From positions 1 to 64,000 of the forward strand of contig CAWBFQ010000009.1 in NCBI GenBank assembly GCA_963788145.1: a stretch of DNA of 64,000 bases, written 5' to 3'. This DNA comes from UTCFX2 sp963788145. GTDB lineage: Bacteria > Chloroflexota > Anaerolineae > Anaerolineales > UBA4823. The number at the start of each line of letters is the position of its first letter. Positions within the stretch are counted from its first letter, which is position 1. The position numbers were made by a program, and so were the translations under genes. This document shows positions 45,650 through 54,045 of this stretch, piece by piece. Under the pieces are notes generated by a model. The model was not told where the DNA came from. It saw nothing but the letters and a program-made list of their open reading frames with translations, and did no database searches.

Positions 45650-48407
45650 ATATCCAATGATTGACTTGTTCCAACGCCTCGTCCAGTTGGCTGGCATCCT
45701 TCCCGCCAGCCTGGGCCAGGGTGGGACGACCACCTCCCCCGCCGCCTAGGAATCCCCCTATGTACTTAACCAGTTCGACAGCATTCAATCCATGTTCGAC
45801 CAGTTCCTGGCTTACCGCCGCTACAACGAACGGACGTCCTTCCTGGGCCGATCCCAGAACTACACTGCCGCTTGGAAAACGCTCGCGGAAACGATCCGTA
45901 AGCTGGCGTAGTGTGTCAGCGTCGGTATCCGCCAGGCTGGCTGTCAACAGGGGATAACCCTGGCCGGTACTGGATTGGATCGTGGCTACAGATGCTGTCA
46001 GCAGTTTTTCGAAATCAAAAAAGGCTTGTTTGCGGCGCAGCTCAACAATCTCTTTTCGGAGGGCAATCACATCGTCCAATACTTGCCGGGTACGCTCTGG
46101 CGCCTCATCAGGGGAAGCGTCTAACAAAGCCGCTGTCTGCTTGAGCAGGCGAAATCGATCTCGCACCAATTCATATGCCGCTCGTCCGGTGACAGCCTCT
46201 ATCCGGCGGATTCCAGCCGCAGTACTGCCTTCGCTGGTGATTAAGAAAAGCCCGATGTCGCCGGTTTCATCGACGTGTGTGCCGCCGCACAGCTCATTGG
46301 AGAAGATTTGCGGTTCACCGATTGTGATGTTGCGGACAATCTCGCCATATTTTTCCCCAAACAAGGCGGTCGCTCCTTCTTGAATAGCTTGTTGAAGCGG
46401 CTTGATTTGAGTAGTCAAGCTGAAATCCCCCAGGATATTCTGGTTTACTCCTGTCTCGACCTGGTCGATTTGATCGGGGGTGAGGGCTTGCGGGTGAGTG
46501 AAATCGAAACGCAGGTGATCGGGTGCAACCAGCGAACCAGCCTGGCGGGCATGTTCTCCTAACACCTTGTGCAATTCGGCATGCAGCAGGTGGGTGGCTG
46601 TGTGGTTGCGCATGATATCCCTTCGCCGCTGGCGATCGACGGCTGCTATGGCTATATCCCCGGTGAAGGGTGTGCCTCGAATCACCTGGCCGACATGCAC
46701 AATCATTCCGGCGGCAGGTTTGCGCATACCGCTGATCTGGATCTCCCACTTCGGGCTGTTGGGACGATCAACACTACCAGCACTCATGATCACACCACTG
46801 TCTGAAACCTGACCGCCTGATTCGACATAGAAGCCCGTTTTAGGCAGCACCACTTCAACCCGGTCGCCTGGTTGAACCGACTCAACTACTTGATCACCGC
46901 TTACCAGAGCCACTATTGGGGCTTGCGCTTCCAACAATTCGTATGGGTTATTGAGCACCCCCTCAGAGGGCAGTTTACCCTCGGCAGTCAGGGTTTGGAA
47001 CAGGGTGCGAAAAATATCTACGTCCTCGCCCCCCTGTGGCCCAAAAGCTTCGCCAGCTCCAGATGCCAGGCGGTGCTGGTCCATCGCGGTCAGGAAACCT
47101 TTCTCGTCCACTTCCAGGCCTCCTTCACGGGCGATATCGCGTGTGATCTCTAGTGGAAGCCCATAGGTAGCGTACAGGTCAAATGCCTGGTCGCCCGGCA
47201 GGATGGTTTCGTTTTGAGCTTTCAAACGATTGAGAAAATTCTCCAGTTTCGCGACCCCACCCTCCACTGTGCGTTGGAAGCGCTCTTCTTCGCTGGTCAG
47301 ATTGGTCAGGATCGTGGCCTGATTCCGTTTGAGCTCTGGATAGAAATCACCGTAATTCTCGATCACCTGCGCTGCGATTCTGGCGAGGAAAGGTTCAGTT
47401 AAGCCGATTTTGGCTCCAAAGCGGGCCGCCCGGCGGATGATCATCCGGCACACGTAATTGCGCCCAATATTCCCCGGCACTACGCCGTCCGCAATCAAAA
47501 AAGCCGCTGTCCGTGTGTGATCGGCGATCACCCGGTAAGGGGTCGGATCCTGGTCTACCTGCTCTGTGCTGGCTCCGGTCATCTGTTGAGCGACTTGAAT
47601 GAGCGGGAGGAGCAGGTCGGTCTGGTAATTCGATTTTTTATCCTGCAGGACTGAGACGATCCGCTCCAACCCCATCCCCGTATCGACGTGTTTGGATGCC
47701 AGCGGCTCAAGGTTGTTTGGGCCGATCCGGTTATATTGAATAAACACCAGGTTCCATAGCTCAAGGAAGCGTTTGCAATCGCCATTCACCTGGCAGATAT
47801 GACCGGGGATGCCTTGTTTATCGCAGAATTCCATTCCACGATCGAGGTGGATCTCGCTACACGGTCCGCACGGACCGATTTCAGCCATCTCCCAGAAATT
47901 GTCTTTGCGCCCGAAGAAAAGCACTTGATTTGGGTTAATCCCGGGCTGCTTACGCCATTCGACCGCCGCTTCCTCATCGGCGGGGATATCTCCTTTGTCA
48001 TCTTTGAAACAGGTTGTCCATAGATTTTCTTTTGGTAAACTCCAAACATCGGTCAAGAGCTGCCAAGCCCAGGTGATGGCTTCTTTCTTATAGTAATCGC
48101 CGAACGACCAATTGCCTAGCATCTCAAAGAAAGTATGATGGGTATCATCCCGACCTACGTCATCCAGGTCGTTATGCTTACCCGCCACACGCATACATTT
48201 CTGCGAATTAGTAGCCCGGACGTAAGGGCGCTTATCGGTGCCCAGGAATACATCCTTAAATTGAACCATTCCGGCATTGGTGAACAGCAATGTCTGGTCT
48301 CCGCCTGGAACGAGTGAGGAGGAGGGGACGAAAGTATGACCTTGCTCGACGAAAAAGTCGATAAAATCCTGACGAATTTGTGCTCCGGAGAGATTTTGAG
48401 GGATCAT
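45633..48407 (-). CDS. alaS: Alanyl-tRNA synthetase
   Basis: A 924-residue class II synthetase that charges tRNA-Ala. Motifs include FVPSSSLVPGGDQTLLFTNAGMV near the N-terminus split by class II signatures, the editing domain NHTATHLLHAEL (His 602, His 606) with ELCGGTHVDETG (Cys 707), and a C-terminal glycine-rich GGGGGGRPTLAQAGG. It is full length. Unusually it leads the overlapping chain of membrane glycosyltransferase-like genes; its stop lies inside the start of paralog 1. Divergent from the spermidine synthase-like gene; a TATAAT lies in the 138-base gap on the alaS side. Confidence 0.97.
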   Translation of the reverse strand: MIPQNLSGAQIRQDFIDFFVEQGHTFVPSSSLVPGGDQTLLFTNAGMVQFKDVFLGTDKRPYVRATNSQKCMRVAGKHNDLDDVGRDDTHHTFFEMLGNWSFGDYYKKEAITWAWQLLTDVWSLPKENLWTTCFKDDKGDIPADEEAAVEWRKQPGINPNQVLFFGRKDNFWEMAEIGPCGPCSEIHLDRGMEFCDKQGIPGHICQVNGDCKRFLELWNLVFIQYNRIGPNNLEPLASKHVDTGMGLERIVSVLQDKKSNYQTDLLLPLIQVAQQMTGASTEQVDQDPTPYRVIADHTRTAAFLIADGVVPGNIGRNYVCRMIIRRAARFGAKIGLTEPFLARIAAQVIENYGDFYPELKRNQATILTNLTSEEERFQRTVEGGVAKLENFLNRLKAQNETILPGDQAFDLYATYGLPLEITRDIAREGGLEVDEKGFLTAMDQHRLASGAGEAFGPQGGEDVDIFRTLFQTLTAEGKLPSEGVLNNPYELLEAQAPIVALVSGDQVVESVQPGDRVEVVLPKTGFYVESGGQVSDSGVIMSAGSVDRPNSPKWEIQISGMRKPAAGMIVHVGQVIRGTPFTGDIAIAAVDRQRRRDIMRNHTATHLLHAELHKVLGEHARQAGSLVAPDHLRFDFTHPQALTPDQIDQVETGVNQNILGDFSLTTQIKPLQQAIQEGATALFGEKYGEIVRNITIGEPQIFSNELCGGTHVDETGDIGLFLITSEGSTAAGIRRIEAVTGRAAYELVRDRFRLLKQTAALLDASPDEAPERTRQVLDDVIALRKEIVELRRKQAFFDFEKLLTASVATIQSSTGQGYPLLTASLADTDADTLRQLTDRFRERFPSGSVVLGSAQEGRPFVVAAVSQELVEHGLNAVELVKYIGGFLGGGGGGRPTLAQAGGKDASQLDEALEQVNHWIYAKLN

Positions 48408-48545
48408 GCGAACTCCATAACGTTTAATATACTCGTATTGTGAACCCGCTAATTATACCAACGTTGCAAAAAAACGCATTATTACGAAAATTATGAAAAG
48501 ATGTTTACCTGCTTCGGTTAAAGTTGGTATACAATAGCGTTTGTC

Positions 48546-50114
48546 ATGAACCGATTTCTATATCTGACCGTTTTTGTCTCCGGGATGACAACCCTGGCTC
48601 TTGAATTTGCGGCTTCACGTTTGTTGGGGAGTGTGTTTGGCACAAGCAACTTGGTCTGGGCCAGCATCATCGGGTTGATCTTGATCTATCTGACCATCGG
48701 CTATTTCCTGGGAGGACGCTGGGCCGACCGCTCACCGTACCCAGGAACGATGTACCGCATCCTGGCTTGGGGTGCATTCCTGGCTGGGGTTGTCCCGTTG
48801 ATCTCGCGCCCAGTGCTGCGGCTGGCTGCGAACGCCTTCGACCAGCTTCAAATCGGTGTGCTTTTGGGTTCTTTCACGGCTGTGTTAATCTTGTTCAGCC
48901 TGCCGGTCACACTGTTGGGGATGATCTCTCCATTTGCGATCCGGCTGGCGATCCGTGATCCGCTCCAGGCCGGGAGTGTATCCGGGCGTGTCTACGCTAT
49001 TTCTACTCTGGGCTCATTTATCGGGACATTTCTTCCGGTGCTTGTCTTTATTCCGCTGGTCGGCACCACCTGGACATTTATTCTTTTCAGCGAGTTATTA
49101 TTGATGGTTGCGTTGGTTGGCCTATGGCTCAGCCAAGGCTTGCGCGCGGCGCTGCGTCTTGCCTGGATGCCAGTGGTTCTTTTGGCGATTGGCGTATTAT
49201 TAGCCAGCCGTCCGATTAAGGATACGGTTGGCCAGATCTATGAAGAAGAATCGGCCTATAACTATATCCAGGTCCTGGAAGAAGATGGATATCGCCTGCT
49301 CCGTTTGAATGAAGGTCAGGGAATTCATTCGATGTGGCATCCCCAAGAAATCGATTTCGTCGGCCCCTGGGAGCAGTTTCTAGCGGCTCCATTCTTCAAC
49401 CCGGCGCCCTACAGTCCGGACCAAGTGCAGAGCATGGCCATTATCGGGCTGGCGGCTGGAACGGTGGCCCGCCAGGCAACCGCGGTGTATGGACCAATCC
49501 CAATCGACGGTTTTGAAATTGACCCGGCCATCATCCAGGTGGGGCGAGATTACTTTGACATGAACCAGCCAAACTTGCAGGCAATCGCCGAGGACGGACG
49601 GGTTGGTCTGGAGAAAAGCGACCGGCGCTATACGATCATTGGCGTTGACGCCTATCGACCTCCATATATCCCCTGGCACCTGACAACTTTCGAGTTTTTC
49701 AAAGTGGTGCACGATCACCTGACCGAGGATGGCGTTCTGGTGATCAATGTTGGACGCTCGCCAGATGACCGGCGCTTAATTGATGGTTTGGTCGGAACAA
49801 TCCGACAGGTATTTCCGAGCGTGTATGTAATGGACGTGCCGAATTCGTTCAACTCGATTGTTTATGCTACAGCCCGCCCCACTCGCATCCAGGATTTCTA
49901 TAAGAACCTGCTCGACTTGTATTCTCGTCCGGATGTTCACCCGCTTTTGCTGCGCTCACTGGAAAGGGTTGTGTTCTTTCTCCAACCCACCCCTGACAGC
50001 CAGGTGGTCTTTACGGACGATCAAGCTCCAATTGAATGGATCACGAATAATATGGTTTTGAATTATGTCCTGTTTGGCGAACTCGAAATACTTACTGAAG
50101 GATCACAGAAATGA
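48546..50114 (+). CDS. Membrane-fused spermidine synthase-like protein
   Basis: A 522-residue protein: about six membrane helices (LEFAASRLLGSVFGTSNLVWA, ATLGS-type helix SVSGRVYAISTLGSFIG) joined to a spermidine synthase-type Rossmann domain. The cytosolic domain shows GLAAGTVARQATAVYG, DGFEIDPAIIQVGRDYFDM and GVDAYRPPYIPWHLTT, which mirror the aminopropyltransferase fold. The loop usually reading IIxDAYxGxxxP is partly kept. Such fusions are common in Chloroflexota and other bacteria; the product is not established. Its stop overlaps the next start (ATGA). Confidence 0.88.
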   Translation: MNRFLYLTVFVSGMTTLALEFAASRLLGSVFGTSNLVWASIIGLILIYLTIGYFLGGRWADRSPYPGTMYRILAWGAFLAGVVPLISRPVLRLAANAFDQLQIGVLLGSFTAVLILFSLPVTLLGMISPFAIRLAIRDPLQAGSVSGRVYAISTLGSFIGTFLPVLVFIPLVGTTWTFILFSELLLMVALVGLWLSQGLRAALRLAWMPVVLLAIGVLLASRPIKDTVGQIYEEESAYNYIQVLEEDGYRLLRLNEGQGIHSMWHPQEIDFVGPWEQFLAAPFFNPAPYSPDQVQSMAIIGLAAGTVARQATAVYGPIPIDGFEIDPAIIQVGRDYFDMNQPNLQAIAEDGRVGLEKSDRRYTIIGVDAYRPPYIPWHLTTFEFFKVVHDHLTEDGVLVINVGRSPDDRRLIDGLVGTIRQVFPSVYVMDVPNSFNSIVYATARPTRIQDFYKNLLDLYSRPDVHPLLLRSLERVVFFLQPTPDSQVVFTDDQAPIEWITNNMVLNYVLFGELEILTEGSQK

Positions 50115-50821
50115 GTCTAGTGCAACAAGCCAATTCTCCATCCACGAACACCCGCCTGTATGCAGCCCTTGGCTGGCTGGTCACTTTGCTTGTCCCAGTC
50201 GCGATCGTGCTGACTGCTATCCGTGCGCTGCTGTTTCCCTGGTTCCTTCCGTTTGAGTATCATATGCCAGGTTTCCCATCGGATTCGTATGGTTTCACGT
50301 TAGAAGATCGTTTGTACTGGTCTCGTTTTGCGATGGATTATCTGGTCAATGATGCCGGGATTGAGTACCTTGGCGACCTGCGTTTTGCAGATGGTTCGCC
50401 GGTCTACAATGAACGCGAGCTCCACCACATGGTGGATGTGAAGATCGCGATAAAGAATGCCCTGGCGGTTTGGCTGATCTCGCTGGTCGTATTGGTCGGG
50501 CTGGGGTTATGGGCGCATTTATCTAACCAGATCAGGTGGAAGCAGGAATATCTGCATGGGTTGGGTCGCGGTGGCTGGCTGACCGTGTTTCTGGTAGGCG
50601 GTGTGATCGTATTTGTGGTGGTTGGCTTTGGGGTTTTCTTTGTAGCCTTCCACAATATGTTCTTCGAGCCTGGCACCTGGATGTTTTTTTGGAGTGATAC
50701 CCTCATCCGGCTCTTTCCGGAAAGATTCTGGCGAGATATTTTTATTTATGTTGGGCTGATTTCGGCCGGATTGGGCTGGCTGCTGGCAGTTCGAACCCAG
50801 ACGAGATTGCGAAAACGATGA
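50111..50821 (+). CDS. DUF1461/TIGR01906-family integral membrane protein
   Basis: A 236-residue protein with four membrane helices: one near the N-terminus (GWLVTLLVPVAIVLTAIRALL), two in the middle and one at the end. Between helices 3 and 4 lies FHNMFFEPGTWMFFWSDTLIRLFPERFW, split here in description because of its family-defining aromatic and Asp residues: FHNMFFEPGTW and DTLIRLFPERFW. The external loop after helix 1 is rich in Tyr and acidic residues. Function unknown. Translationally coupled to the spermidine synthase-like gene, so the two likely act together. Confidence 0.83.
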   Translation: MSLVQQANSPSTNTRLYAALGWLVTLLVPVAIVLTAIRALLFPWFLPFEYHMPGFPSDSYGFTLEDRLYWSRFAMDYLVNDAGIEYLGDLRFADGSPVYNERELHHMVDVKIAIKNALAVWLISLVVLVGLGLWAHLSNQIRWKQEYLHGLGRGGWLTVFLVGGVIVFVVVGFGVFFVAFHNMFFEPGTWMFFWSDTLIRLFPERFWRDIFIYVGLISAGLGWLLAVRTQTRLRKR

Positions 50822-50848
50822 GAACCAGGCTTGTTCTTATTCCTGCTT

Positions 50849-51556
50849 TTAATCGACGGATAAATCATAGCGGCGCAACCCGTTAACATCGCCATCTGAG
50901 AGATAAACCAATGGGCGACCAGTCGGGATATCCAGTTCTGGCATGTTGTCTGGATGTATTTGGTCCAGATAACGTACCAGGGCGCGCAAACTGTTGCCAT
51001 GAGCTACGATTAACACCCGCTGCCCGGACTGAATCGCCGGCAGGATAGTCTGTTCCCAGCAGGGAAGCAGGCGTTTTTCTGTATCTTCCAGTGATTCGGC
51101 GCTGGGTAGCAATTCGCGCGGAAGGTCAGCATAGAGGGGATCGAAGCAAGGATGGCGCAGATCATCCGGTTGCAGGGCCGGAGGCCGGCCGCGAAAACTT
51201 CTGCGCCAGCTCATCACCAATGATACGCCTAACTCGCGGGCGGTCTCAGCTTTATTTAATCCCTGCAGGCTGCCATAATGGCGCTCGTTCAATTGCCACA
51301 GACGCTGTACCGGCAGAACCTCCTGGCGCAACTCGGTTTGCAGGATTTGGAGCGTCTCGACGGCTCGCTTCAAACGGGAAGTGAAAGCGATGTCGAATCG
51401 GAAACCGGCATCATTCAATAATTGGGCTGCGAGTACGGCTTCCTGGCGACCTTTTTCAGTCAGGTCGATATCTGTCCATCCTGTAAAACGGTTTTCCAGA
51501 TTCCAGATACTCTGACCATGCCGCAGGAGGACAAAGGGGGGTGGATGGGTCAACAT
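50849..51556 (-). CDS. gpmA: 2,3-bisphosphoglycerate-dependent phosphoglycerate mutase
   Basis: A 235-residue glycolytic enzyme interconverting 3- and 2-phosphoglycerate. The phosphohistidine motif VLLRHGQSIWNLENRFTGW is at the N-terminus, LNERHYGSLQGLNKAET follows, and AHGNSLRALVRYLD holds the second catalytic His. Slightly shorter than the 250-residue Escherichia coli enzyme. It converges with the DUF1461 gene. Upstream is a short inverted repeat, ccatta/taatgg (51642-51656). Confidence 0.94.
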   Translation of the reverse strand: MLTHPPPFVLLRHGQSIWNLENRFTGWTDIDLTEKGRQEAVLAAQLLNDAGFRFDIAFTSRLKRAVETLQILQTELRQEVLPVQRLWQLNERHYGSLQGLNKAETARELGVSLVMSWRRSFRGRPPALQPDDLRHPCFDPLYADLPRELLPSAESLEDTEKRLLPCWEQTILPAIQSGQRVLIVAHGNSLRALVRYLDQIHPDNMPELDIPTGRPLVYLSDGDVNGLRRYDLSVD

Positions 51557-51898
51557 GTTCTGGTTGCTGATTTGAACATAATAGTATGAAAGCCAGTTTA
51601 TACGGTTTTTTTTTACCTGCCTCGAAAATCGTAATTACAAACCATTAGTATAATGGACAATAACATTATTGCGGTAAATGGCATCAACCTTTCCATTCTT
51701 ATCAGGGATTCGTGAGGGAAGTGGAGTCAATCAAAACTGGCTATAGATAAACCTTCCGGTGCATCCCGATCTGCGCGCAACCATTCCACAGCTTACCACT
51801 ATGTTTAGTAAAAAAAACAATTTCTCTGATGTCGGGTCTATTAATTTGTAGTTGGTGGGTCAATCTTCCAGCTGATGGATGAAATTTACCGAAAGACG
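51557..51898. other. Intergenic stretch without a gene
   Basis: About 340 bases between gpmA and the MalK-type gene's terminator. It is AT-rich with a poly-T run near 51605 and the small inverted repeat at 51642-51656 in the gpmA promoter area. No frame with a convincing ribosome site and no RNA gene were seen. Confidence 0.5.
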
Positions 51899-51937
51899 CA
51901 AAAAAAAAACAACCCCAATAAATTTTGGGGTTGTTTT
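51899..51937 (-). terminator. Strong intrinsic terminator after the MalK/UgpC-type gene
   Basis: On the minus strand CAACCCC and GGGGTTG form a stem around an A/T loop, followed by a run of nine T. Located about 25 bases after the stop of the ABC ATPase gene. Confidence 0.92.
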
Positions 51938-51960
51938 AGGAACATTATGGGATCAGGTTA

Positions 51961-53061
51961 TTAGCGGATTGCCAGTTCTGTGTCGCGGTCAAAGATTTGC
52001 ATGTTGTTCATATTGAACACCATCTGGATCTTGTCGCCAACATGCAGCCGTGAGCGCGGGTCAACGCGAGCGACGAAAACATTGTCCCCCGTTTTGAGAT
52101 AAACGAAGATTTCATTTCCCATCAACTCGGTGACATCCACCATACATTCGACTGGTTGGGCGTCAATCCCGGGCGGTGAAAATTCTGGGTTATGGATATT
52201 CTCCGGGCGGATCCCAAAAATGATTGGTTTATCGATATGTTGCATGTAAACATTTTTGCGATGATCTGGTACACGTACCTTATAAGTCCCGCCGTCCACG
52301 AATAGAGCATCGCCGTCTTTTCGCAGGTGAGCCGGGAAGAAATTCATCGCCGGCGAGCCGATGAAACCGGCCACGAACAGATTATCCGGGTGGTCATAGA
52401 GGGATTGGGGGGTGTCGATTTGCTGCAGCAAACCTTTATTGATCACCGCGATCCGACTAGCCATGGTCATCGCTTCCACCTGGTCGTGAGTAACGTAGAT
52501 GAAAGTGGTTTCCAATTGCTGGTGCAGCTTGGAGATGTTTGCCCGGGTTTCCACACGCAGCTTGGCGTCCAGGTTCGAGAGGGGCTCATCGAAGAGAAAA
52601 ACCTTTGGTTCGCGTACAATTGCCCGCCCGACCGCAACTCGTTGGCGCTGACCGCCGGAAAGCTGGCGGGGCTTGCGCTCTAGCAGATGTTCGATCCCCA
52701 GGATTTTGGCGGCTTCTTCAACCCGGCGTTTAATCTCAGCCTTCGGGGTCTTGCGCAATTTCAACCCAAACGCCATGTTATCGTAAACCGACATGTGAGG
52801 ATAGAGGGCGTATGATTGGAACACCATCGCGATATCTCGGTCTTTTGGGGCGATATCGTTGACCACCTGGTCGCCAATTAAAATGCGGCCTTCAGTGATA
52901 TCTTCCAGCCCGGCCAGACAACGCAGAGCAGTGGTCTTACCGCAACCGGAAGGACCTACCAGAACCAGAAACTCTTTGTCAGCGACCTCAATATTCAGAT
53001 CGTTGACCGCGATTACATCGCCGAACTTTTTATAAACATGTTCAAAAGTAACGCTTGCCAT
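51961..53061 (-). CDS. ugpC: ABC transporter ATP-binding protein, MalK/UgpC/MsmX type
   Basis: A 366-residue sugar-import ATPase. Walker A GPSGCGKTT, Q-loop VFQSYALYPHMSVYDNMAFG, signature LSGGQRQRVAVGRA, Walker B VFLFDEPLSNLDAK and H-loop YVTHDQVEAMTMA are all present, and the C-terminal ~125 residues form the OB/TOBE regulatory domains (VECMVDVTELMGNEIFVY). No permease or binding-protein genes lie nearby, so it is probably a shared ATPase serving several carbohydrate importers, as MsmX does in Bacillus. Its own terminator makes it a single-gene unit. Confidence 0.93.
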   Translation of the reverse strand: MASVTFEHVYKKFGDVIAVNDLNIEVADKEFLVLVGPSGCGKTTALRCLAGLEDITEGRILIGDQVVNDIAPKDRDIAMVFQSYALYPHMSVYDNMAFGLKLRKTPKAEIKRRVEEAAKILGIEHLLERKPRQLSGGQRQRVAVGRAIVREPKVFLFDEPLSNLDAKLRVETRANISKLHQQLETTFIYVTHDQVEAMTMASRIAVINKGLLQQIDTPQSLYDHPDNLFVAGFIGSPAMNFFPAHLRKDGDALFVDGGTYKVRVPDHRKNVYMQHIDKPIIFGIRPENIHNPEFSPPGIDAQPVECMVDVTELMGNEIFVYLKTGDNVFVARVDPRSRLHVGDKIQMVFNMNNMQIFDRDTELAIR

Positions 53062-53256
53062 CAGGTATTTCTCCTTTCGTCCATTTCGGGGAATATAGTG
53101 AATACATTATAGCTGGAGAAAGGTTAAATGACAATTGCTTAAACTGTGATTAATCAATAATCTTGCCTAATTCGTGACTTTTGTCATATCTCAGCGCTAA
53201 TTTTGGCTTGAAAGATGGATTGCTAATCAATTCTTCGTGCATTTTAGACCTTAGGA

Positions 53257-53430
53257 TTATTCGAGCCGATCAATCCCTTTACTGATGAAATAGCCGACCC
53301 CTGCCCCGATTATTGCTCCAAACCCCAACCAAAGGTCAACGCGTTCGTTTGTCGAGCCAATTGCTGCGCCGATCGCCACGCCGATGATGATCCAAAGGGC
53401 GATGATACTGTTGCTGTTTTTTCCTTTCAA
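53257..53430 (-). CDS. Small glycine-zipper membrane protein (57 aa, TTG start)
   Basis: Starts at TTG with an AGGAG ribosome site five to six bases upstream. Two hydrophobic segments, IIALWIIIGVAIGAAIG and WLGFGAIIGAGVGYFI, are rich in spaced Gly/Ala, the pattern of helix-packing glycine zippers; the ends are charged. It begins 13 bases after the ClbS/DfsB-like gene and probably shares its transcript. Function unknown. Confidence 0.65.
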   Translation of the reverse strand: MKGKNSNSIIALWIIIGVAIGAAIGSTNERVDLWLGFGAIIGAGVGYFISKGIDRLE

Positions 53431-53442
53431 GCGGTTCTCCTT

Positions 53443-53940
53443 TTAGACTGACTTCGATTCCAAAAAGCTTTTTATTTGCTGGGAATGTTGATCTTCATCC
53501 TTTGCTTCTACATTGAGCAGCTTCCCAAGGGTAACGATCCAGCCTCTATAGCGTATTCCGCGATCCTGCCATAACTCATCAGCTGGCATATCTCTCAAAT
53601 ATCGGATTAGTAGATCATGGGTTGATTGCGCCAGCGCCAGCTGGTCTTCATATCGCTGTTTTCGATATTGCTCGACTAAAATGGCGTTATAGAATTTCCA
53701 GCCTTTGTCGATATGTGTATAGAATGTAGGCAGTTTCCATGCCTGAAGTTCCTCTCCAGCCGCGATATTGACAACATCCCATCCAGAGAGATGAGCCAAT
53801 ATATCCCAGAGCGACCATGCGCCCAGGAAAACTTCACTGCGCCAGCCAGGTGGGCAAGCCTCCGCAAGATCAATAATCCTGCCCCTGACATCCAGCTGTG
53901 ACGCGATCAGAATATCTTTTTTCTGTTGGTTTTTGTTCAT
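53443..53940 (-). CDS. DinB-superfamily protein (ClbS/DfsB-like)
   Basis: A 165-residue four-helix protein. AWSLWDILAHLSGWDVVNI is the family's second-helix pattern, with a His that in many members binds metal; KRRYEDQ-like helix 3 and a C-terminal DEDQHSQQIKSFL supply further candidates. ClbS protects cells from colibactin, but most relatives are uncharacterised thiol- or metal-dependent proteins. Upstream of the small membrane protein on the same strand; divergent from mutS. Confidence 0.72.
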   Translation of the reverse strand: MNKNQQKKDILIASQLDVRGRIIDLAEACPPGWRSEVFLGAWSLWDILAHLSGWDVVNIAAGEELQAWKLPTFYTHIDKGWKFYNAILVEQYRKQRYEDQLALAQSTHDLLIRYLRDMPADELWQDRGIRYRGWIVTLGKLLNVEAKDEDQHSQQIKSFLESKSV

Positions 53941-54045
53941 ACCGTAGGACCTTTCATGTGGATTATTTGACCCTGTTTGGTTTGTTCTTCAATAAATCTC
54001 GCCAGCAATCGGTAGAAAATCACGCGTATTGATTATAATTCCCAT

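Noticed and set aside
48408..48545. T-box leader for alaS
   Set aside because: The gap is only 138 bases and shared with a divergent gene; no T-box sequence or specifier stem is seen.
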